Of a stretch of 29,888 nt of DNA, positions 23,640 through 29,888 are shown one piece after another (within the stretch, counting starts at the first letter, position 1; each line of letters starts with the position of its first letter). Origin of the DNA: JAPLDB01 sp038230515 (lineage in GTDB: Bacteria; Bacteroidota; Bacteroidia; AKYH767-A; 2013-40CM-41-45). A model generated the notes under the pieces. It ran no database searches and was not told the DNA's origin. It saw only the letters and a list, made by a program, of their open reading frames with translations. The position numbers and the translations under genes are program-made. The stretch is from the NCBI GenBank assembly GCA_038230515.1, contig JBBRND010000043.1, forward strand, positions 1 through 29,888, written 5' to 3'.

Positions 23640-25271
23640 ATGAAAAAAAAACTACTCGCACTCATTATTTTTTTTTCAGCCAATGTTTTTCTTGCTGAAG
23701 CAGACTTCTGGACACAGATGGCAGACCATCCCGGTGCTGGTAAAGAACTTCCTATTTCATTTGCCATCGGCAACAAAGGATACGTGGGATGCGGTACAGG
23801 ACTTTTTGATTTTTGGGAATTCGATCCTGCTGCAAATCTCTGGACTCAAAAAGCGGATGTGCCCGGAGGAATAAGACGCGCAGGTATCGGCTTTTCAATT
23901 AATGATAAAGGATATGCATCCACCGGAGAAATTCCGCTCAATGATTTGTGGGAATATGACACTACTGCCAATTCATGGACACAGATGCCGAACCTGCCCG
24001 GTCCCGGAAGATCGTTTGCTGCAGCATTCGTTATTGGAAATAAAGTTTATCTCGGTGGCGGGCAATCTCCTTTCATGAGCGATCTCTGGGAATGGGATCA
24101 AACTACTCAAATCTGGACACAAAAAGCAAGCTGCGGAAATGTGATGACGCATGAGGTTGCGTTTGCCGTTAACGGAAAAGGTTACTGGACTACGAGTTGT
24201 TGCTCTACTGCTGAAATGTGGGAGTATGATCCTGTTTCTGATACATGGACTCAGAAAGGTACTTTTCCTGGTGGTCCGCGCTCTGATGCACGGGGGTTTG
24301 TAATTTGCGACAAAGGATATTTATGCACCGGTGGTGAAGGCCCTTTCTACAATGACCTGTGGCAATACAATGCATCGCTCGATCAGTGGATTCAGAAAGC
24401 AAGCATTCCCTCTGCTGGGCGCGATGATGGAGCTTCGTTCTCTATAAACGGTAAAGGTTATTACGGGCTCGGCCAGATTGGTGGAATAACTGATTCACTC
24501 GACTTCTGGGAGTATACTCCTGACAGTTCCTGCTTCTCTGCACCTGTTGCATTGTTCTCCGCACCGAATCATATTTGCCCCGGCACGTGTACCGGCTTTA
24601 CCAATCTGTCTGTCAATGCAACTTCTTACCTGTGGACTTTTGCAGGAGCAACTCCATCAACAAGCACCGATGCAAATCCGTCAAGTATCTGTTACAACAC
24701 GCCCGGCAATTACGCGGTGCAACTAATTGTAACCAATGCAAACACGAGCGATACCCTCACGCTGAATAATTACATCACCGTGTATCCGTTTCCAGCACCA
24801 CAGGGAATTGCACAAAGCGGAGATACGCTCTTTGCAAATGCAGGTGCAGTTTCTTATCAATGGTATTACGAAGGAAATCTTATTCCCGGTGCGACAGATT
24901 ATTTTTATGTAGCGCAAGCAGGAGGAGATTACAATGTAGTGTGTACGGATGGGAATGGATGCGAAGTGGAGGCAGCGATCTTTAGCGTTGTGGCAAGCGT
25001 GCAGTCAATAGTTGATAATGGGCACTTGGCAATTTATCCAAACCCTGTAGCTGACAAATGCACGATTCGCAATCCACGATTCGTAATGGGAGCAGCCGTC
25101 AGCATTTCAATCTTTAATCTGATTGGTAAAAAGATACTGGCAGTTCAATCCGAAATTAAAAATCCGAAGTCCGAAATGAGCTTTGATGTTCAGGGGTTGG
25201 CACCCGGCATTTACTGGATTGAGTTGAGATGCGATAAAAAAAATTACTACGCTAAATTCTTAAAGCAATAA
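23640..25271 (+). CDS. Secreted Kelch-repeat protein with PKD, Ig-like and T9SS domains
   Basis: 543 residues, third gene of the cluster, 12 nt after the preceding stop. Short signal peptide (MKKKLLALIIFFSANVFLAE). Residues 22-295 hold six Kelch repeats, with the pattern GYVGCG..., DLWEYDTTANSWTQM, SDLWEWDQTTQIWTQK, NDLWQYNASLDQW, predicted to form a six-bladed propeller. The remaining ~245 residues are the same PKD + Ig-like + sorting cassette as its neighbours (ICPGTCTGFTN; NAGAVSYQWYYEGNLIPGAT; IYPNPVADKCTIRN). The Kelch part is unrelated in sequence to the WCFG propellers, so the proteins differ mainly in N-terminal propeller. One blade has a CC pair (TTSCCSTAEMWEY). Possible role: carbohydrate or protein binding at the surface; unproven. 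Confidence 0.9.
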   Translation: MKKKLLALIIFFSANVFLAEADFWTQMADHPGAGKELPISFAIGNKGYVGCGTGLFDFWEFDPAANLWTQKADVPGGIRRAGIGFSINDKGYASTGEIPLNDLWEYDTTANSWTQMPNLPGPGRSFAAAFVIGNKVYLGGGQSPFMSDLWEWDQTTQIWTQKASCGNVMTHEVAFAVNGKGYWTTSCCSTAEMWEYDPVSDTWTQKGTFPGGPRSDARGFVICDKGYLCTGGEGPFYNDLWQYNASLDQWIQKASIPSAGRDDGASFSINGKGYYGLGQIGGITDSLDFWEYTPDSSCFSAPVALFSAPNHICPGTCTGFTNLSVNATSYLWTFAGATPSTSTDANPSSICYNTPGNYAVQLIVTNANTSDTLTLNNYITVYPFPAPQGIAQSGDTLFANAGAVSYQWYYEGNLIPGATDYFYVAQAGGDYNVVCTDGNGCEVEAAIFSVVASVQSIVDNGHLAIYPNPVADKCTIRNPRFVMGAAVSISIFNLIGKKILAVQSEIKNPKSEMSFDVQGLAPGIYWIELRCDKKNYYAKFLKQ

Positions 25272-25283
25272 ATTTTCAATTGC

Positions 25284-27353
25284 ATGAAAAAATATTTTCT
25301 TCTGTTGCTTTTGAATACTGCATCATTCGCTCTGCATTCAGCATTCGCACAACCGGGCGAATGGGTATGGCTGCATGGAAATAATTTTGCGAATGGCATT
25401 GTCAACTACGGTGTGCAGGGTGTACCTGCCGTCACCAACGAACCACCTGCACTCTATGAGCCAAATGAGTGGAGAGATGCTTCAGGAAATTTCTGGTTGT
25501 ATGGCGGATATAGTGGAACCCTTTATTATGCTGACTTGTGGAAGTACGATCCGGTAAGCAATTTATGGACTTGGATAAAAGGACCGGGCACTACAAACTA
25601 TCCCGGCAACTACGGAACGCTTGGTGTTTCATCGCCTGCAAATTTGCCGCCTTGCAGAAGTTACGGCAGCACAACATGGACTGACAATGCCGGCAACCTC
25701 TGGCTCTTTGGCGGACTAACAGTAGGTGGAAGTGGCAGCGATTTGTGGAAGTATGATGTATCAACCAATGAATGGACATGGATGCACGGACCCAACATCA
25801 TCAGCCAGGCAGGAATATATGGAACACAAGGAGTGCCCGATGTGCTGAACAATCCCGGATCGCGGTGGGAGTGTGCATCATCATGGACTGACAATGCAGG
25901 AGACCTATGGCTCTTTGGCGGATATGTTGGCTCTGGAGGCATGAATGATTTATGGCGCTACCACATTGCTACCGATGAATGGACATGGATGAAAGGTGGA
26001 ACCACTGTAGCACAACCGGGTGTCTGGGGAACTCAGGGAGTGGAAGATCCTCTCAACACTCCGTCATCACGCGCCTGTTACACGCACTGGAAAGATTCGA
26101 ACGGAAACTTATGGCTGTTTGGCGGGTATGATTTTTCATCTTCCATAAACTACAATGAAATGTGGCGCTACAATCCTGTAACCAATAACTGGACATGGAT
26201 GAACGGAAGCCAGGTTGGAAATGTGACCGGCACGTATGGAACAAGATGCATTGCCGATGCTGCAAATGCTCCCGGTGGCAGGTATGAAACCCGATCAGTC
26301 TGGACAGATCAGTTCGGAAACTTCTGGCTGCTTGGCGGAAGAACATGCTGCGGTAATACTGATATGTGGAATGACTTATGGACCTATTGCGTTTCCACCG
26401 GCAAATGGACATGGGTGAGTGGAGACAACACAGCTAGTCCTCCCGGCAACTGGGGAACTCTTGGCGTTTCAAGCCCAACTAACAAACCAAACTCAAGGGC
26501 AGGTGCAGTTGCATGGTGCGATAACAATGGCGGCTTATATTTATTCGGTGGAAGCACATCTCCCTACCCCACTCCTTACAATGATCTCTGGAAATTTACT
26601 GTTGACTATTCCTGCGTGAGTTGTAGTTCGCTCCCTGTTGCCATCTTTAATTCACCGAACCATATATGTCCCGGCACGTGCACTAACTTTACAAACATCT
26701 CTCAAAATGCAACTTCTTATCTATGGTCTTTTTCAGGTGCATCACCGGGCGCAAGTACCGATGTTAATCCGCAGAATATCTGTTACAACACACCGGGCAG
26801 CTATGATGTAATGCTGATCGCAAACAATACAAACGGAAGTGATACCTTACTTCTGCATAACTATATTACTGTCTATCCATTTCCTCCACCGCAGGGAATC
26901 GCGCAAAATGGAGATACACTTTTTGCAAATGCAGGAGCAGTGAGTTATCAATGGTATCACACCGGAGTTCTTATTCCGGGAGCGACAGATTATTTTTATG
27001 TAGCACAGGAAAGCGGTGATTACAACGTGGTAGCAACCGATGCAAACGGATGCGAAGTAGAAGCAGCTATATTTGATGTGATAGCGGAAGTGCAGTCGGC
27101 AGTCGGCAGTGGGCAGTTGGCAATCTATCCGAATCCTGTTGTTGACAAATGCACGATTCGCAATTCACAATTCACGATGGGAGCAGCCGCAACAATTACA
27201 ATTTACAATATGTTTGGAGTGGCTGTTCAATCTCAAATCAAGAATCAAAAATCAGAAATGACCTTAAACGTTTCTGCGCTGAATAAAGGCATCTATTGGC
27301 TCGAAGTTTCTTCTGATCAGAAAACCTTCCGCGCAAAATTTATAAAGAACTGA
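25284..27353 (+). CDS. Secreted Kelch-repeat protein with PKD, Ig-like and T9SS domains
   Basis: 689 residues, last gene of the cluster, 12 nt after the preceding stop. Signal peptide 1-22 (MKKYFLLLLLNTASFALHSA, then FAQ). Residues 24-445 contain six long Kelch-type repeats of 60-70 residues, each with SGNFWLYGGY / DLWKYDPVSNLWTWIKG and an inserted loop PGNYGTLGVSSPANLPPCR; this longer-loop variant differs from the third gene. The C-terminal ~240 residues are the shared cassette: PKD (ICPGTCTNFTNISQN, NICYNTPGSYDVMLI), Ig-like (NAGAVSYQWYHTGVLIPGAT) and a type A sorting domain (IYPNPVVDKCTIRNSQFTMG, NKGIYWLEVSSDQK). No terminator hairpin is evident after the stop; the third 21-nt array begins 65 nt later. 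Confidence 0.9.
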   Translation: MKKYFLLLLLNTASFALHSAFAQPGEWVWLHGNNFANGIVNYGVQGVPAVTNEPPALYEPNEWRDASGNFWLYGGYSGTLYYADLWKYDPVSNLWTWIKGPGTTNYPGNYGTLGVSSPANLPPCRSYGSTTWTDNAGNLWLFGGLTVGGSGSDLWKYDVSTNEWTWMHGPNIISQAGIYGTQGVPDVLNNPGSRWECASSWTDNAGDLWLFGGYVGSGGMNDLWRYHIATDEWTWMKGGTTVAQPGVWGTQGVEDPLNTPSSRACYTHWKDSNGNLWLFGGYDFSSSINYNEMWRYNPVTNNWTWMNGSQVGNVTGTYGTRCIADAANAPGGRYETRSVWTDQFGNFWLLGGRTCCGNTDMWNDLWTYCVSTGKWTWVSGDNTASPPGNWGTLGVSSPTNKPNSRAGAVAWCDNNGGLYLFGGSTSPYPTPYNDLWKFTVDYSCVSCSSLPVAIFNSPNHICPGTCTNFTNISQNATSYLWSFSGASPGASTDVNPQNICYNTPGSYDVMLIANNTNGSDTLLLHNYITVYPFPPPQGIAQNGDTLFANAGAVSYQWYHTGVLIPGATDYFYVAQESGDYNVVATDANGCEVEAAIFDVIAEVQSAVGSGQLAIYPNPVVDKCTIRNSQFTMGAAATITIYNMFGVAVQSQIKNQKSEMTLNVSALNKGIYWLEVSSDQKTFRAKFIKN

Positions 27354-27418
27354 GAGTAATTGCCGCGTGAGCAGCCCCCAAACCTTCGCGCTAAGATTGC
27401 CGACACGGGAACATCTTC

Positions 27419-27922
27419 CTCACCTGCTGGCTCATTCTCTTCCTCCGCTCTTCAACTTCAATCATCCGCAGCGCAAACCCGCTCACGCGCGGATTCACCT
27501 TCCTCTTCCGCGGATCAACGACTCTCACGCGCGGACTAACCTTCGTCACCTGCGGACTAATCTCTTTCACCTCGTCATCAACCATTCTCACCCGGTCATT
27601 AACCTCACTCACGCGCGGCTTCACCTTCTTCTTCCGCGGATCAACGGCTCTCACGCGCGGACTAACGTTGCTCACCATCGGACTAACGTTCCTCACCAAA
27701 CCATAAACCATCCTCACCAAATGATAAACGGCACTCACCAAACCATAAACGTTCTTCACCGCATCATCAACCACGTTCACCGGCTCATCAACGTTGCCAT
27801 CCTGTCAGCCAGTGTTGACATCGTGTCGGCCAACGGCTCTCACCGGATCATCAACCGCACTCACCGAATCATCAACGTCACTCACCGCGTCATCTACGTC
27901 ACTCACCACGCGAAGTATTTCG
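27419..27922. repeat. 21-nt-period tandem array 3 (24 units)
   Basis: Twenty-four successive 21-nt units with no indel, core CTCACCNNNNNATNAACNNN. Sub-types include CTCACGCGCGGACTAACCTT, CTCTTCCGCGGATCAACGAC and CTCACCAAACCATAAACGTT; the end units are more diverged. Units 4-6 recur as units 10-12 (a 126-nt higher-order repeat). On the minus strand the frame reads as valine heptads (VSPRVRA VDPRKKK VKPRVSE VNDRVRM) but is broken by a stop in unit 19. It occupies most of the 829-nt gap before the next gene; the rest holds two hairpins and a weak promoter. Confidence 0.92.
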
Positions 27923-27978
27923 AATTTCTTTGGAAGTATTTGCGAAAAACAGCAAATAATCAGGAATTCAGTGCTTTT

Positions 27979-28014
27979 GGGTCTTCGCGCGCTGCCTATG
28001 TACAGGCGAGACCC
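27979..28014. repeat. Imperfect hairpin
   Basis: GGGTCT (27979-27984) pairs with AGACCC (28009-28014), and inside GCCT-atgtac-AGGC (27994-28007) forms a second stem, with an asymmetric internal loop. No T-tract. Possibly a palindromic repeat unit. Confidence 0.4.
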
Positions 28015-28070
28015 GACATTTAATCCAAGCACGCAAAACCTGCTCCCGCGTAAAAAAGCAAACCTGCAAC

Positions 28071-28099
28071 TTGCTCCACACAAACATTCCTTATCTTTA
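28071..28099 (+). promoter_or_regulatory. Candidate promoter (TTG-N18-TATCTTTA)
   Basis: TATCTTTA (28092-28099), one mismatch from consensus, with TTG 18 nt upstream. The transcript would carry an ~80-nt leader that includes the hairpin at 28150-28168. Confidence 0.4.
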
Positions 28100-28149
28100 C
28101 AACAAACAAAAAACATGGGCAGGCGAAACCGATTTTATTTAAAAGAGAG

Positions 28150-28168
28150 AACCGGCTACAAGCCGGTT
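28150..28168 (+). promoter_or_regulatory. Leader hairpin with short U-rich tail
   Basis: AACCGGCT-aca-AGCCGGTT, a perfect 8-bp stem, followed by attactttttc and, 14 nt later, the ATG at 28183. It could act as an attenuator or block ribosome access; it may equally be a mobile palindromic unit. Confidence 0.45.
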
Positions 28169-28182
28169 ATTACTTTTTCAAG

Positions 28183-29697
28183 ATGAAAAAAATACTTTCT
28201 TTATTTTTATTTTTCCTGCCATTTTGCGCAAGTGCGCAATACAAAAATAACATTTGGTGCTTTGGTGATAGTGCAGGGATTGACTTTTCAAACCCTTCTT
28301 CTCCCACAACATTTACTTCAGCGATGGATTGCCGTGGTAGTTGTTGTTCAATCGCTGATTCTGCAAATCAACTTTTGTTTTACGCACACACCGGTAATTT
28401 GGACTTATGGAGTTCGTTTTGTTATTGTGCTGGACAGGTTCTGAATAAAAATCACACGAAAATGATTAATGGTGATTCATTAATTGGAGAGATAGGGTAC
28501 AATCAAATGGCAGTTATTCCATTCCCGAATGATTCAAATCAGTTTTATCTTTTTTGCCTTGCAATATTCGTTCAGCCAGGACTATATTATTCAGTTATTA
28601 ACATGACATTGGATAGTGGCAGGGGAATGGTTACTCAAAAAAATGTTTCATTAATTAATTTAGAAATGTTTGATGGAACTGATGCCATTAAGAATGGAAA
28701 TGGGAGAGATTGGTGGGTTATATTCAGACCCTCAAATGCTCAATCTGGTGGGCAGGCAATCAATGATTTCTATTTATTGCAAATTACACCGTCAGGTATT
28801 CAAGGTCCCTTTCTTCAGAATGTTGGCAGTTTGAACTCATCAGATTTAGGAACAATAAGATTTTCTCATGGAGGAAATAAAATTGCTTTTGTAAATGCAA
28901 GAGGGATGATAGAATTGTATGACTTTGACCGATGCACCGACATTATCAGCAATCCGATTAATATAGAGAATGAAAATACGCCCTATCCGAGTTATTTTGG
29001 TGTGGAATTTTCACCGAATGATTTGGTGTTGTATATTTCTTCTTCATCGCAGCCCTCTGTTATCCAGCAATATGATTTAACTGCTACCAATATTGCCGCC
29101 TCAGTACACACAGTTGCATCTCTCAACTTTCCTGCATACACAGGAGGGTTATTGCGCCTCGCTCCTGATAACAAAATTTATTGGAGCTGCATAGGTCCGC
29201 CTGGTTATCCTTATCCTGATACCAGTACAGCCTACAATCTTTATAATATGAATCTTAGTGTAATTAACTCTCCGAATTTGCTTGGCACTGCATGCAATTT
29301 TCAACCATTTAACTTTTATCTTGGGGGAAAGCGCACCTATTTTGGTCTGCCCAACAATCCTGATTACAATCTGCCTGCTATTGGCGGCTCGCCTTGTGAT
29401 ACATTGGGTTATCCTAACCATGTTCAAAGCATTTCTTCTCAAGCCGAAAATCAACTTCATATTTTTTATCATCCTGATTGGCAAACCGCATTCATTAACG
29501 CTTCCGGTTTAAGAGGTAAAAATTACGGCTTGCACATTGTAGATATAACAGGCAAAGAAGTTTTTTCAGAAGGTGGTTCGCTTTCTTCTCAGTATTACAC
29601 CAAAGATTTAAACTGCGCATCTTTTGCAAACGGGATGTACATTGTAAAACTGCAAACAGAAAAAGAGGTGCTGAGTAAAAAATTTGTGAAAGAGTAA
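28183..29697 (+). CDS. Secreted WCFG-propeller T9SS protein
   Basis: 504 residues. Signal peptide 1-18 (MKKILSLFLFFLPFCASA). Residues 19-415 form a WCFG-type propeller (NIWCFGDSAGIDF, CCSIADSANQLLFYAHTG, NGNGRDWWVIFRPSNAQ, IRFSHGGNKIAFVNARGM, GVEFSPNDLVLYISSSS). The last ~80 residues resemble a sorting domain but with a weakened motif: the usual YPNP reads as FYHPDWQTAFINASG, followed by YGLHIVDITGKEVFSEGG, FANGMYIVKLQTEKEV and the basic end KKFVKE. There is no PKD or Ig-like cassette, unlike the four-gene cluster. It is the intact paralogue of the frameshifted gene at 16059-17575, in opposite orientation; the pair brackets the cluster and the vWA gene. Confidence 0.9.
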   Translation: MKKILSLFLFFLPFCASAQYKNNIWCFGDSAGIDFSNPSSPTTFTSAMDCRGSCCSIADSANQLLFYAHTGNLDLWSSFCYCAGQVLNKNHTKMINGDSLIGEIGYNQMAVIPFPNDSNQFYLFCLAIFVQPGLYYSVINMTLDSGRGMVTQKNVSLINLEMFDGTDAIKNGNGRDWWVIFRPSNAQSGGQAINDFYLLQITPSGIQGPFLQNVGSLNSSDLGTIRFSHGGNKIAFVNARGMIELYDFDRCTDIISNPINIENENTPYPSYFGVEFSPNDLVLYISSSSQPSVIQQYDLTATNIAASVHTVASLNFPAYTGGLLRLAPDNKIYWSCIGPPGYPYPDTSTAYNLYNMNLSVINSPNLLGTACNFQPFNFYLGGKRTYFGLPNNPDYNLPAIGGSPCDTLGYPNHVQSISSQAENQLHIFYHPDWQTAFINASGLRGKNYGLHIVDITGKEVFSEGGSLSSQYYTKDLNCASFANGMYIVKLQTEKEVLSKKFVKE

Positions 29698-29749
29698 TCC
29701 ATCACCAAATAACGAATAAGAAAAACGAAATTACGGGTGCGGTGGCTGT

Positions 29750-29888
29750 CCACGAACAGTGCGAACCGTAAATTTTGCAGCAATGCAGCGCGGGCAATGC
29801 GCGCAAAGCAAAATTCAGGGTTGGTGTTCGTGGGGTGCTTTTCTTTGGTTCTTTCTTTTGCACAAGCAAAATAAACGAACAAAAAGAA
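29750..29888. repeat. Long nested hairpin element (REP/MITE-like), runs to the window edge
   Basis: Nested perfect arms: CCACGAACA (29750-29758) with TGTTCGTGG (29825-29833); AACC (29764-29767) with GGTT (29819-29822); AATTTTGC (29771-29778) with GCAAAATT (29808-29815); inside, a GC-rich tip (GCGCGGGCAATGCGCGC). A second inverted unit follows (TTTTGC-acaa-GCAAAA, flanked by TTCTTT and AAAGAA types). No ORF or T-tract terminator. It could end the upstream transcript, but its length suggests a non-autonomous repeat. Confidence 0.65.

Noticed and set aside
19972..27353. A dedicated defence or toxin-delivery system in the secreted cluster
   Set aside because: No nuclease, peptidase, toxin or immunity motif is visible in any of the four proteins; they look like binding proteins only.
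27367..28023. 218-residue plus-strand frame across array 3
   Set aside because: Low-complexity product from the repeat itself, no promoter or plausible start, and competing open frames on the other strand.

Overview
The window looks like a chromosomal fragment from an uncultured or little-studied member of the Bacteroidota, roughly a Chitinophagales/Sphingobacteriales-like lineage. The grounds are: at least eight secreted proteins, seven of them visibly ending in a type A sorting domain of the type IX secretion system (T9SS; a YPNP or SPNP motif and a final beta-rich 75-80 residues); repeated Bacteroidota -7 promoter boxes (TAnnTTTG); almost no Shine-Dalgarno sequences; and Bacteroidota-typical small families (DUF4476, DUF2795, four-helix-bundle/23S intervening-sequence protein). 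I see no tRNA, rRNA, CRISPR array or transposase gene.

Layout. 1-611 (-): 5' part of a secreted repeat protein whose signal peptide is split by a 138-nt palindromic element inserted in frame. 777-2057 (+): a small HTH-like protein, a 21-nt repeat array and an unrecognised 236-residue protein. 2211-3794 (-): secreted T9SS protein. 3966-6427 (+): DUF4476 protein, four-helix-bundle protein, DUF423 membrane protein and a lipoprotein, separated in part by unusual 9-nt-period intergenic arrays. 6503-9400 (+): ATP-type PEP carboxykinase and an acyltransferase-3 membrane protein. 9458-11033 (-): DUF2795 protein, then a coupled pair of corrinoid adenosyltransferase and MacB/LolD-type ABC ATPase. 11197-13215 (+): secreted T9SS protein. 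13192-14709 (-): sodium/solute symporter. 14845-15474 (+): recR, followed by the second 21-nt array. 16059-19723 (-): a frameshifted secreted propeller protein and a large vWA-type membrane protein. 19972-27353 (+): a tight run of four secreted proteins, two with a WCFG-type beta-propeller and two with Kelch repeats, all carrying the same PKD + Ig-like + T9SS C-terminal cassette. 27419-27922: third 21-nt array. 28183-29697 (+): an intact paralogue of the frameshifted propeller gene. 29750-29888: a long nested hairpin element.

Core genes (pckA, recR, corrinoid adenosyltransferase, ABC ATPase, symporter) are ordinary. The accessory content is dominated by surface or secreted beta-propeller proteins, probably exported by T9SS machinery encoded elsewhere, and by non-coding repetitive DNA. 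The repetitive DNA is the most unusual part: three arrays of unrelated sequence but identical, indel-free 21-nt period; three intergenic regions built almost wholly from 9-nt words, two of them folding back as large inverted repeats and two flanking the four-helix-bundle gene; and an in-frame palindromic insertion in a signal peptide that resembles, in behaviour only, the Rickettsia palindromic elements.
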